A stretch of DNA of 43,616 nt from Pseudomonadota bacterium (GCA_023386765.1 JAEWJD010000151.1:1-43616); one strand, 5' to 3'. Counted from the stretch's first letter, positions 7,869 to 15,492 are shown. The notes: a model not told the origin generated them from the sequence alone. A program made the numbers and translations.

Positions 7869-9257
7869 ATGTTGCATCAACTTCCCCTGTCGCAACTGCG
7901 CGAACAATACCGCCTGGGTGCACTCTCTCCGGTGGACGTGACCCGCAGCGCGCTGGACCATGCCCAGCAGGCGGATCCCGCGCTCAATGCCTTTGCCTTG
8001 CTCGATCCGGAACGCGCCCTGATGCAGGCCAGCCAGGCCGAGGCCCGCTGGCGCCACGGCACCCCCGCCAGCGCCATGGACGGATTGCCCATCGCCATCA
8101 AGGAGTTCGCCGCAGTGCAAGGCTGGCCGACCCGACGCGGCTCGGCCGTGACACCGCAGCAACCCGCGCTGGCCCATACCCCCTTCGTGGAACGCCTGGT
8201 GCAGGCCGGCGCGGTGTTGCTGGGCAAGACACGGGCGCCCGAATTCAACTGGAAGGGCGTGACCGACAGTCCCGCCTACGGCATCACCCGCAACCCCTGG
8301 AATCTGGCGCTGACGCCCGGCGGCAGCAGCGGCGGATGCGCTGCGGCCGTCGCCGCCGGCATCGTGCGGCTGTCCATGGGCAGCGACGCGGGCGGCTCGA
8401 TCCGGATTCCCGCCGCGTTCACCGGCACGATCGGCCTCAAGCCCACCCACGGCCGCATTCCCCTCTCCCCGCTGCCCAGCGCCTTCGCCAATATCGTCCA
8501 TACCGGCCCGATCGCCGCCGGCATGGACGAACTGGCCCAGGCCTACCTGAACGCCAGCGGCCCCTCGCCGCTGGACTGGAGCTCCCAACTGGGTAGCGTC
8601 GCCAGTCTCGACCGAACGCCGCCGGTGACGGCGCTACGCATCGGCTTGCTGGCCCCGCAGCGCTGGCGCGCGCATTGCGACGCCGCCGTGAACGCCGCCA
8701 TGGACCAGGTCATCGCCGCCCTGCATGGCGCCGGTCTGCCCATCAGGGAGGTGGATTTCGATATCGAAGCCGCCTCGGCGGTCGGCCAGGACCTGTATCG
8801 CCTGGGTTGCCTGGCCGCCGTGCGCGCCGTCGACACGGCTCGCCATGCGGAACTCGACCCTGCCTTGCTGGACTTCGTGGCGCCCGCCGAAGCCTGGACG
8901 GTCTCGCGCTTTCACGAGGTGTGTCAGCGGCGCGATCTGTATGCCAATCAATTGGCCGCCCTGTTCGAGCACGTCGACCTGCTGCTGCTGCCGACGCTGC
9001 CGCTATGCGCCTTCGAGGCCGGGCGCAACCTGCCCGCCGGCCATCCCGGAGACGACTGGATGTCCTGGAACCCTTTCACGCCTGCATTCAACAGCGCCCA
9101 GACCCCGGCCCTGTCGTATCCCATCTGGCCTGACGCCAGCCCCTTGCCGGCCGGCGTGCAGTGGGTCGCCCCCAGGCACCAGGAGGCCAGCCTGTTCGCG
9201 ATCGGACGTTGGCTGGAAGCCCGCTTTCCGGTGCGCATCGCCCCGCCGCGCGCTTGA
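7869..9257 (+). CDS. Amidase (amidase signature family)
   Basis: This is a cytoplasmic amidohydrolase of 462 residues that should hydrolyse a carboxamide to acid and ammonia. The Ser-cisSer-Lys triad is visible: Lys78 in PIAIKEF, the cis-Ser in GGSSGG (153/154), and nucleophile Ser177 in GSDAGGSIRIP. RBS AAGGA precedes the ATG. It sits directly after the importer and before a homoprotocatechuate-type ring-cleavage set, so an arylacetamide or N-acyl aromatic substrate is a reasonable inference. Its product ammonia may matter for the two RidA proteins downstream. The substrate is not readable from sequence; the fold and mechanism are. Confidence 0.9.
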   Translation: MLHQLPLSQLREQYRLGALSPVDVTRSALDHAQQADPALNAFALLDPERALMQASQAEARWRHGTPASAMDGLPIAIKEFAAVQGWPTRRGSAVTPQQPALAHTPFVERLVQAGAVLLGKTRAPEFNWKGVTDSPAYGITRNPWNLALTPGGSSGGCAAAVAAGIVRLSMGSDAGGSIRIPAAFTGTIGLKPTHGRIPLSPLPSAFANIVHTGPIAAGMDELAQAYLNASGPSPLDWSSQLGSVASLDRTPPVTALRIGLLAPQRWRAHCDAAVNAAMDQVIAALHGAGLPIREVDFDIEAASAVGQDLYRLGCLAAVRAVDTARHAELDPALLDFVAPAEAWTVSRFHEVCQRRDLYANQLAALFEHVDLLLLPTLPLCAFEAGRNLPAGHPGDDWMSWNPFTPAFNSAQTPALSYPIWPDASPLPAGVQWVAPRHQEASLFAIGRWLEARFPVRIAPPRA

Positions 9258-9265
9258 GCGCGCGC

Positions 9266-9309
9266 CTGTATCTCCGGATACAGACGCGCCGGGACGTGCC
9301 GCGCAGAAT
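9266..9309 (+). promoter_or_regulatory. Putative activator-dependent promoter of the ring-cleavage genes (TGTATC-N4-GATACA plus CAGAAT)
   Basis: CTGTATC-TCCG-GATACAG (9266-9283) is a perfect 7-bp inverted repeat containing the same core as the site at 2995. CAGAAT (9304-9309, 4 of 6 matches to TATAAT) begins 21 bp after the core, the identical spacing to the first site. The predicted start near 9316 puts the operator at -41.5. Outside the core, five more bases can pair after one mismatch (9260-9264 with 9285-9289), so a hairpin after the amidase gene is possible, but there is no U-tract. The recurrence of core and spacing favours an operator. Confidence 0.6.
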
Positions 9310-9360
9310 CTCATTCATATCAACGGGCGGGCCCGACGGCCCGTCCCCAGGAGCCACCCC

Positions 9361-10371
9361 ATGATCGACTACGCCCCCGGCAAGCCGGACTTCAATATTC
9401 TCAGGCTGGGCCATATCGAATACCTCGTGAGCGACCTGTCCCGCGCGCGGGACTTCTACGTCGATGTGATCGGCCTGTTCGAAACCGAATCCGATGCCGA
9501 CCATGTGTATCTGCGCGCCATCGAAGACCGGGAACACCATAGCGTGGTGCTGACCCGCGCCAGCGAACCCGGCATTGGTCATTTCAGTTTCCGCGTCTCG
9601 GAAGAGGAAGATCTGGATCGCCTGGCACACAAGTTCCAGGGCCTGGGCTTGCCGATACGCTGGCTGGAGCCCGGCCAGGAACGCGGCCAGGGCCGCGCAT
9701 TGCGGGTGCAGGATCCTTTCGGCTTTCCGGTGGAGTATTACGCCCAGATGGAGCAGGCGCCCTGGATGCTGCAGCAGTATCACCTGCACCGCCACGGCTG
9801 CCCGACCCGCCTGGACCACCTCAACGTGCTGGTGCCCGACGCCCAGGCCGGATTTGACTGGTACACCCGCGAGCTGGGTTTCTTCTGCTCGGAATACACC
9901 GTCTCGGCGCCCCCCGAGGAACGCGTATGGGCCAGCTGGCTCTATCGCAAGGCGACCATCCACGATATCGCCGTGATGACCGGGAAAGGCCCCACCGTGC
10001 ACCACGCCGGCTTCTCGCTCATGGAACCCATGGGCGTGATCCGGGCCTGCGACGCGCTGGCTGCCGCCGGCTATGCCGACAACATCGAACGCGGCCCGGC
10101 CCGCCACGGGATCTCAAACGCCCTGTTCGTCTACGTACGCGACCCCGATGGCAACCGTTTCGAGCTTTACACGGGCGACTACCTCACCGTCGACCGCGAC
10201 CAGACGCCCAAGCGATGGGAGCTGGACAACCCGCGCCGCCAAAGCCTGTGGGGCTCCCCCCCGCCGCGCCGCTGGTACGAAGAATCCATGAGCGTGACCT
10301 CCATCGTCGACGGCAGCCGCTTGCCGCTGACCGATCCCATCACGCGGGCCATTCCGACCTACGTGGACTGA
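9361..10371 (+). CDS. hpaD: Type I extradiol dioxygenase, homoprotocatechuate 2,3-dioxygenase-like
   Basis: This ring-cleaving, metal-dependent dioxygenase has 336 residues and two VOC domains (about 14-130 and 148-275). The active site matches the Brevibacterium HPCD/Arthrobacter MndD type: metal ligands His153 (RLDHLN), His215 (VHHAGF) and Glu268 (NRFELYT), acid-base His201 (TIHDIAV), and His249 and Tyr258 equivalents (RHGISN, FVYVRDPDG). It should open 3,4-dihydroxyphenylacetate to 5-carboxymethyl-2-hydroxymuconate semialdehyde, the substrate of HpaE downstream. The start at 9361 follows CAGGAG and a predicted promoter; the longer open frame upstream overlaps the amidase and is rejected. 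It is unrelated in fold to the LigB-type HpaD of enterics, so the role is analogous, not orthologous. Confidence 0.92.
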   Translation: MIDYAPGKPDFNILRLGHIEYLVSDLSRARDFYVDVIGLFETESDADHVYLRAIEDREHHSVVLTRASEPGIGHFSFRVSEEEDLDRLAHKFQGLGLPIRWLEPGQERGQGRALRVQDPFGFPVEYYAQMEQAPWMLQQYHLHRHGCPTRLDHLNVLVPDAQAGFDWYTRELGFFCSEYTVSAPPEERVWASWLYRKATIHDIAVMTGKGPTVHHAGFSLMEPMGVIRACDALAAAGYADNIERGPARHGISNALFVYVRDPDGNRFELYTGDYLTVDRDQTPKRWELDNPRRQSLWGSPPPRRWYEESMSVTSIVDGSRLPLTDPITRAIPTYVD

Positions 10372-10399
10372 TTCCCCTTCCATTTCAGGAGCACCCGAC

Positions 10400-10795
10400 A
10401 TGGCTCGCCAAGTCATCATCCCGCCCACCGGCCTGCTGCCGCACCGTCCCTATTCGCCCGCCATCCAGGTCGATCGCCTGTTGTTCGTCTCCGGCCATAC
10501 CGGCTCGGATCCCATCACCCGCGAGATCGCCGCCGACATCACCGCACAGACCGAACTGGCTTTCCGGAACCTGCAATCGGTCATCGAGGCTGCCGGCGGC
10601 ACCCTGGCCGACGTCGCCAAGGTCACAATCTTCATGACCGACATGAGCGCCGACTTCGAGGGCATGAACGCCGTGTTCAAGCGGGTATTCCCGTCTGCGC
10701 CGCCGGCCCGCTCGACGGTCGGCGTGGCCCACCTTGCGCGGCCCGGCCTGAAGGTCGAGATCGAGGCCGTGGCCGTGATCGGCTCGGCGGCCTGA
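10400..10795 (+). CDS. RidA (YjgF/YER057c) family protein, first of two
   Basis: This is a small trimeric-type deaminase/hydrolase of 131 residues. The RidA active-site features are present: YSPAIQVDRLLFVSG near residue 18, Arg in PARSTVGVA and Glu in KVEIEAVAV, the residues that bind and hydrolyse imine/enamine intermediates. RBS CAGGAG lies 8-9 bases before the ATG. It lies 28 bp after the dioxygenase gene and 22 bp before a second RidA gene. Relatives include 2-aminomuconate deaminases of aminophenol pathways, so it might deaminate a ring-cleavage product or clear imines formed from the semialdehyde and ammonia. Both ideas are inference. Confidence 0.9.
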   Translation: MARQVIIPPTGLLPHRPYSPAIQVDRLLFVSGHTGSDPITREIAADITAQTELAFRNLQSVIEAAGGTLADVAKVTIFMTDMSADFEGMNAVFKRVFPSAPPARSTVGVAHLARPGLKVEIEAVAVIGSAA

Positions 10796-10817
10796 GACGC
10801 GGCGCGGGAGTCCCTTC

Positions 10818-11201
10818 ATGCAAAAAGAACTCATCGGCCACAGCGCGGCCGCCCCCCTGCCTCATGCCCCCGCCGTGGCCTGGCGCGACCTGGTGTTCAT
10901 CTCGGGCCAGGTCGGCTTTCTGCCCGGCACGCGTGACTTCGCACCCGACATCGAAAGCCAGACCCGCCAGGCCCTGCGGAACGTGCTGGATCTGCTGACG
11001 CAATCCGGTTGCCAGGCCGGCAACGTCCTGCAGATGACGATCCACATGACAGACATGATCGGCGAATTTCCCGCGATGAACGCCGTGTTCCGTGAGTTCT
11101 TCCCTGACAGGCCTCCCAGCCGAACCACGGTGGGCATCTCCCACCTCGGCCGCCCCGGTCTGAAGATCGAGATCGACGCCATTGCCGGGCGCGGCGCCTG
11201 A
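10818..11201 (+). CDS. RidA (YjgF/YER057c) family protein, second of two, with altered active site
   Basis: This is a second RidA-fold protein of 127 residues, in tandem with the first. The substrate-binding Arg is kept (PSRTTVGIS), but the position of the conserved catalytic-site Glu is Asp (KIEIDAIAG instead of KIEIEAIA), and the usual Tyr of the YSPA motif is replaced (LPHAPAVAW). The fold markers FISGQVGFLPG and IHMTDM are intact. The two paralogs are clearly diverged rather than a recent duplication. Different substrates, or a non-catalytic role for this copy, are possible. RBS GGGAG precedes the ATG. Confidence 0.88.
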   Translation: MQKELIGHSAAAPLPHAPAVAWRDLVFISGQVGFLPGTRDFAPDIESQTRQALRNVLDLLTQSGCQAGNVLQMTIHMTDMIGEFPAMNAVFREFFPDRPPSRTTVGISHLGRPGLKIEIDAIAGRGA

Positions 11202-11245
11202 GCCGCTCTCCCCCTTTTCCCTCAAGCTACAAAGAGATTGCAGTC

Positions 11246-12706
11246 ATGATTCCCCATCTGATCGACGGCAAGGAAGTCGCAGGCGCGGCCGTGCTGGAGA
11301 ACCTCAACCCGGCCACGGGCGAGGTACTGGCCGAGGTCGCGCTGGGCGGCGAGCGCGAAGTTGCCCTGGCCGTGGCGGCCGCGAAGGCCGCGTTTCCCAA
11401 ATGGGCAGGGCTGCCCGCCAAGGAGCGGGCCCGCATCATGCGCCGGCTGGGCGATCTGATCGACCAGCACGTGCCGGAACTGGCCGCCCTGGAAACCGAA
11501 GACACGGGCCTGCCCATCCACCAGACCTCGCAACAACTCATCCCGCGCGCCAGCGAGAATTTCTATTTCTTCTCCGAGGTCGCCACCCGCATCAATGGCC
11601 AGACGTTCCCCGTCGCCGCCAGCATGCTGAACTACACCCTGTTGCAGCCGGTCGGCGTATGCGGCCTGATTTCACCCTGGAACGTGCCGCTCATGACGGC
11701 CACCTGGAAGGTGGCCCCGTGCCTGGCGCTGGGCAACACGGCCGTGCTGAAGATGTCGGAGCTGTCTCCCATGACCGCCGACCGTCTCGGGCGACTCGCG
11801 ATGGAAGCCGGCGTGCCCAAGGGCGTCCTGAACATCGTGCACGGCTACGGCAGCGAGGCCGGCGATGCGCTGGTCAGACACCCCGATGTACGCACCATTT
11901 CCTTCACCGGCGGCACCGCCACCGGCCGGCGCATCGCCGAGCGCGCCGGCATCAAACGCCTGTCGATGGAGCTGGGCGGCAAGTCGCCGGTACTGGTCTT
12001 TGACGACGCCGACCTCGAACGCGCCCTGGACGCGGCGTTGTTCACCATTTTCTCCATCAATGGCGAACGTTGCACGGCCGGTTCACGCATCTTTGTGCAG
12101 CGTTCCATCCATGACCGCTTCGCGCAGGCGTTCGCCGAACGCGCCAAGCGCCTGCGCGTGGGCGATCCGCGCGACCCGGACACCAATGTCGGGGCGATGA
12201 TCACCCGGGCACACTGGGAGAAGGTCACCCGCTATATCGATATCGGCCAGCGCGAAGGCGCCACGGTCGCTGCCGGCGGCGGCACGCCCGAAGGGCTGCC
12301 GGCACGCGTGGCCAAAGGCAACTTCGTGCAACCGACGGTGCTCACCGGCGTGGACAACCGCATGCGCGTGGCTCAGGAGGAGATCTTCGGTCCCGTGGTG
12401 TGCATCATCCCGTTCGACGACGAGGACCAGGGCCTGGCGCTGGCCAACGACAGCAAGTACGGCCTGGCCTCTTATGTCTGGACGCAGGATGTCGGCAAGG
12501 CGCACCGCCTGGCGGCTGGCATCGAGGCCGGCATGGTGTTCGTCAACAGCCAGAACGTACGCGACCTGCGCCAACCGTTCGGCGGCATCAAGGATTCGGG
12601 CGTCGGCCGCGAAGGCGGCGACGCCAGCCTGGAAGCCTTCTGCGAGATGAAGAACGTCTGCATCTCGATGGGCAGCCACTCGATTCCCCGCTGGGGCGTT
12701 GCCTGA
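11246..12706 (+). CDS. hpaE: 5-carboxymethyl-2-hydroxymuconate semialdehyde dehydrogenase (aldehyde dehydrogenase family)
   Basis: This is an NAD-dependent aldehyde dehydrogenase of 486 residues. Catalytic Cys276 (INGERCTAGSRIF), general-base Glu242 (MELGGKSP) and oxyanion Asn146 (SPWNVP) are all present, with the Rossmann motif FTGGTATGR at 220-228. INGERCTAGSRIFVQ is the form seen in HpaE enzymes. It should oxidise the ring-cleavage semialdehyde to 5-carboxymethyl-2-hydroxymuconate, the substrate of HpaF encoded next. The ATG at 11246 follows a weak AAAGAGA. HpaE is the most likely role from context; other semialdehydes cannot be excluded. Confidence 0.9.
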   Translation: MIPHLIDGKEVAGAAVLENLNPATGEVLAEVALGGEREVALAVAAAKAAFPKWAGLPAKERARIMRRLGDLIDQHVPELAALETEDTGLPIHQTSQQLIPRASENFYFFSEVATRINGQTFPVAASMLNYTLLQPVGVCGLISPWNVPLMTATWKVAPCLALGNTAVLKMSELSPMTADRLGRLAMEAGVPKGVLNIVHGYGSEAGDALVRHPDVRTISFTGGTATGRRIAERAGIKRLSMELGGKSPVLVFDDADLERALDAALFTIFSINGERCTAGSRIFVQRSIHDRFAQAFAERAKRLRVGDPRDPDTNVGAMITRAHWEKVTRYIDIGQREGATVAAGGGTPEGLPARVAKGNFVQPTVLTGVDNRMRVAQEEIFGPVVCIIPFDDEDQGLALANDSKYGLASYVWTQDVGKAHRLAAGIEAGMVFVNSQNVRDLRQPFGGIKDSGVGREGGDASLEAFCEMKNVCISMGSHSIPRWGVA

Positions 12707-12755
12707 GTCCACCCGGGCGGCACTGCCGTCCGATCCTGCATCACCGGAGAACACC

Positions 12756-13151
12756 ATGCCCCATATCTGGGTGGAATATTCCACCAACCTCGTGCCCGAG
12801 CTGGACGTCACCGCCCTGTTGCGCGTCACGCAGGATGCCGTCATCGACGACGGCAGCGTCTATCCCCTGGCCGGCGCACGCACCCGTGGCGTGCCTGTCG
12901 CACAGTATCTGATCGTCGACGGCCACCCCGACAACAGCTTCGTCCATGTGCTCGTGCGCATCGGCGCTGGCCGCCCGCCCGAGGAGAAGCAGCGCATGGG
13001 GCAAAGGGCATTCGATGCCGTGCGGCGTCATCTGGCGCCGTTGGCCGACCGCCGCCCGCTGGGTTTGTCGTTGCAGATCGAAGAGGCAGATCCGGTATGC
13101 AACTACAAAAGCAACAACTATCGCGATTATCTCGCTGCCCGGGCGCGCTGA
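12756..13151 (+). CDS. hpaF: 5-carboxymethyl-2-hydroxymuconate delta-isomerase
   Basis: This is a small tautomerase-superfamily isomerase of 131 residues, close in length to enteric HpaF. The chain begins MPHIWVEYSTN, exposing the catalytic Pro after Met removal, and keeps the family segments VYPLAGARTR, FVHVLVRIGAGR and the C-terminal NYKSNNYRDYL. It converts the enol dicarboxylate made by HpaE to its oxo isomer for HpaG. The frame is open upstream, but the ATG at 12756 is fixed by the need for Pro1, with GGAG upstream. Confidence 0.93.
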   Translation: MPHIWVEYSTNLVPELDVTALLRVTQDAVIDDGSVYPLAGARTRGVPVAQYLIVDGHPDNSFVHVLVRIGAGRPPEEKQRMGQRAFDAVRRHLAPLADRRPLGLSLQIEEADPVCNYKSNNYRDYLAARAR

Positions 13152-13200
13152 CGCGCCCGCTTGCCACGCGGCCGCCACCGCCGCGGCCCAGGAGACCATC

Positions 13201-13884
13201 ATGCAGGGCCCTCTCGATTTCCCGTCGCTGAGCCAATGGCGCTCCAGCGACGCGCCACGCACCGTGCTCGGCGCCATCCTGAATCACCGCCAGGCCTATG
13301 ACGCGCTGCGCCCGGCCATGGACCAAGCGCCCTACAAGGCGCCGCCGGCCAGCCCCGTGCTGTACATCAAACCCGCCAATACCTATGCCGCCGACGGCGA
13401 CCCGATCCTGGTGCCGGCCGATCTCACCCACGTGGAGGTGAACGCCTGCCTGGGCGTGGTCATCGGCAAGCCGGCCAGCCGGCTCGAGGCCGCCGATGCC
13501 CTCAATCATGTCCGGGGATACCGGATCGTGGCCGAGCTGTCCGCCCCCCATGACCAGTATTTCCGTCCGGCCATCAAGCAGCGCTGCCGTGACGGATTCT
13601 GCCCCATGGGTCCGGTCCTGCCGGCCGACGCCATTGCCTCGCCCGACCAGCTTCGCATCGCCCTGCGCGTGGATGGCGTGCCCGTGCAGGAAAGCAGCAC
13701 GCGCGATCTGCGCCTGGGCGTGGCGGAGTTGATTGCCGCGGTCACGGCCTTCATGCGCCTGGAGGCCGGTGATGTGCTGCTCATCGGCGGCGCGCCGCAA
13801 GCCCCGCGCCTGACGGCCGGCCAGCGCTACGAGATAGAAATCGAAGGCCTGGGCCGCCTGTCCAATCCGCTGCAACGCGCCTGA
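13201..13884 (+). CDS. hpaG1: HpaG1: N-terminal-half subunit of the homoprotocatechuate isomerase/decarboxylase
   Basis: This FAH-fold protein of 227 residues corresponds to the first half of the single-chain enteric HpaG. Matching segments are LGAILNHRQAYDAL, APYKAPPASPVLYIKP and FYRPAIK-like YFRPAIKQRCRDGFCPMG. As in the enteric N-terminal half, the metal-binding E-x-E motif is missing (VNACLGVVIG). RBS AGGAG is 7 bases before the ATG. It is followed 29 bp later by HpaG2, so the enzyme is probably a two-subunit complex that isomerises and decarboxylates the oxo-tricarboxylate. Confidence 0.92.
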   Translation: MQGPLDFPSLSQWRSSDAPRTVLGAILNHRQAYDALRPAMDQAPYKAPPASPVLYIKPANTYAADGDPILVPADLTHVEVNACLGVVIGKPASRLEAADALNHVRGYRIVAELSAPHDQYFRPAIKQRCRDGFCPMGPVLPADAIASPDQLRIALRVDGVPVQESSTRDLRLGVAELIAAVTAFMRLEAGDVLLIGGAPQAPRLTAGQRYEIEIEGLGRLSNPLQRA

Positions 13885-13913
13885 TCCCGCGCCGCCTCCC
13901 TGCCGAGACCCCC

Positions 13914-14657
13914 ATGAAACACGCACGCATTGTTTTCGAAGATACCCTCCATTACGCCACCGAGGCCGGCCCTGGCCTGCTTGCCCTGGCCGACGGCCGG
14001 CGCGTCCCTGAGGATCTGGTCCGGTGGCTGCCGCCGATCGAACCGCGCACCACGTTCACGCTGGCGATCAACTATGCCGACCATGCGCGCGAACTCGCCT
14101 TCAAGGCGCCGGCGGAACCGCTGGGCTTCCTGAAGGCAGCCAACACCTTTGTCGGGCATCGCGCCCAGACACGGCGGCCGGCGGATGTGGCCTTCATGCA
14201 CTATGAATGCGAGCTGGCCGTCGTCATCGGCCGGACCGCACGCAACGTGGCACGCGAACACGCCTACGAGGTCGTCGCCGGCTACACGATCGCCAACGAC
14301 TATGCGCTGCGCGACTACCTGGAGAACTGGTACCGCCCGAACCTGCGCGTCAAGAGCCGCGACACCTGCACGCCGCTCGGTCCCTGGCTGGTCGAGCGCG
14401 ACGATATCCCCGACCCCATGAACCTGAACCTGCGCACCACGGTCAATGGGGAGGTGACACAGCGTGGCAATACGCGCGACATGGTGTTCGACATCCCGGC
14501 GCTGATCGCCTACTTCAGCAGTTTCATGACCCTGTCGCCCGGCGACATGATCCTCACGGGCACACCGGACGGCATCGTCAACGTACAGGCCGGTGATGAA
14601 GTCGTCACCGAGATCGAAGGCATCGGCCGCCTGGTCAACACCTTGATACCCGGCTGA
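13914..14657 (+). CDS. hpaG2: HpaG2: C-terminal-half subunit (decarboxylase) of the homoprotocatechuate isomerase/decarboxylase
   Basis: This fumarylacetoacetate-hydrolase-fold protein of 247 residues matches the second half of enteric HpaG. Key segments are LAINYADHARELAFK, the metal-binding MHYECELAVVIG (two Glu) with Asp in IANDYALRDYLENWY, RPNLRVKSRDTCTP, and MTLSPGDMILTGTPDG. It should decarboxylate the HpaF product to 2-oxohept-3-enedioate. The next pathway enzymes, the HpaH hydratase and HpaI aldolase, are not in the window, nor is the HpaBC hydroxylase. The cluster ends here and is followed by a regulator gene. Confidence 0.93.
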   Translation: MKHARIVFEDTLHYATEAGPGLLALADGRRVPEDLVRWLPPIEPRTTFTLAINYADHARELAFKAPAEPLGFLKAANTFVGHRAQTRRPADVAFMHYECELAVVIGRTARNVAREHAYEVVAGYTIANDYALRDYLENWYRPNLRVKSRDTCTPLGPWLVERDDIPDPMNLNLRTTVNGEVTQRGNTRDMVFDIPALIAYFSSFMTLSPGDMILTGTPDGIVNVQAGDEVVTEIEGIGRLVNTLIPG

Positions 14658-14744
14658 GCCCCGCGTCATGCCTGCCCTGCCGCACCGCGCCCGGCTGCTG
14701 GCGGCCGGCCCTGCCAGCCCCGCGCCAGCGCTTCTGCCCGAACG

Positions 14745-14750
14745 TATAAT
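14745..14750 (+). promoter_or_regulatory. Perfect -10 element TATAAT before the Crp/Fnr-type regulator gene
   Basis: TATAAT lies in otherwise GC-rich sequence 35 bp before the GTG at 14785. No -35 hexamer is recognisable 16-18 bp upstream, and there is no TGTATC-N4-GATACA site at the spacing used elsewhere. Transcription from here would start near 14757, after the upstream ATG at 14668, so it supports the GTG start for the regulator. Confidence 0.5.
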
Positions 14751-14784
14751 CGGGGTCCGAATACTACCCGGAGCAGAGGGCATC

Positions 14785-15492
14785 GTGGCCAGACACGGCA
14801 GTGGCCCGGCGCAGCATGTCGCCACCGAGACCTGGTTGCCTCAGGGCGAGCAGGCCGCCTACCTGCGATCCCTGACGCATATGGGGCAGTCCTTTCTGCT
14901 GCCCTGCGGTGCCAGCCTGTTCACCCAGGGGCAGATCGAGAATGACTTCTACGTCATCCTCAGCGGCAAGGTCCAGGTCCACATGCTGAGCGAGGATGGG
15001 CACGAGTCCATCCTCAACATCATGGGGCCGGGCAGCCTGATCGGCGAAGCCGCCGCCTTCCTGCAGCAGCCGCGCTACGCCAATGCCCGCGCCATCGAAG
15101 ACTCCACGTTGCTGCGCTTTGCCACCGACCGGATCCCCGAGCTGGTGCGCGCCGATCCCAACTTCGCCCTGGCCCTGCTGTATCTCCTGAGCGTCAAGCA
15201 ACGCCAGATGGTTTCCCGCCTGCGCCAGGCCATCTTCGACCCGCCCGAGCAACGCGTCCTGCAGTTCCTGGAACAATTCCGTCGCACCCATGCCGACTCC
15301 GCGCAGCCCGACGCGCCGATCACCGTCAACCTGACGCATGAACAGATCGGGAATCTCACGGACCTGTCGCGCGTGACGGTCACGCGCGTGCTGAGCAAGC
15401 TCAAGCGCGCCGGGATGATCGACTTCACAGGCAAGAAAATCCTGCTGTTGCCGGAAGGCTTTGACCCCGCCGCCGCCCTGCCTCCAGCTTGA
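14785..15492 (+). CDS. Crp/Fnr-family transcriptional regulator
   Basis: This is a DNA-binding regulator of 235 residues. Residues about 30-125 form a cyclic-nucleotide-binding-type beta roll (GASLFTQGQIENDFYVILSG, LIGEAAAFLQQPRYANARA), followed by a dimer helix. The winged HTH is about 155-222, with recognition helix DLSRVTVTRVLSKL. In Crp the helix reads SRETVGR; here the DNA-reading Glu is Val197 while Arg196 and Arg201 remain. There is no Fnr-type Cys cluster. I chose GTG 14785 (AGAGG 6 bases upstream and a TATAAT promoter) over ATG 14668, whose extra 39 residues are Ala/Pro-rich and unlike the family. Its place after the hpa-like genes and the two 16-bp palindromes suggest it activates them, perhaps sensing an aromatic ligand. 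Confidence 0.88.
   Translation: MARHGSGPAQHVATETWLPQGEQAAYLRSLTHMGQSFLLPCGASLFTQGQIENDFYVILSGKVQVHMLSEDGHESILNIMGPGSLIGEAAAFLQQPRYANARAIEDSTLLRFATDRIPELVRADPNFALALLYLLSVKQRQMVSRLRQAIFDPPEQRVLQFLEQFRRTHADSAQPDAPITVNLTHEQIGNLTDLSRVTVTRVLSKLKRAGMIDFTGKKILLLPEGFDPAAALPPA

Noticed and set aside
9260..9289. Hairpin after the amidase as an intrinsic terminator
   Set aside because: There is no U-tract, and the same palindrome core and downstream spacing occur at 2995 where no gene ends, so an operator fits better.
13201..14657. HpaG1 and HpaG2 as a broken single HpaG gene
   Set aside because: Each has its own start and stop, the first with a good RBS, and each half is complete. Split HpaG subunits are a normal arrangement.
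14744..14764. GTAT...ATAC around the TATAAT as a third copy of the Crp-type palindrome
   Set aside because: The spacer is 13 bases between GTAT and ATAC instead of 8, and the outer bases do not match.
14668..14784. N-terminal extension of the Crp/Fnr-type regulator from ATG 14668
   Set aside because: The 39 extra residues are Ala/Pro-rich and unlike the family, and a TATAAT promoter lies inside this stretch.
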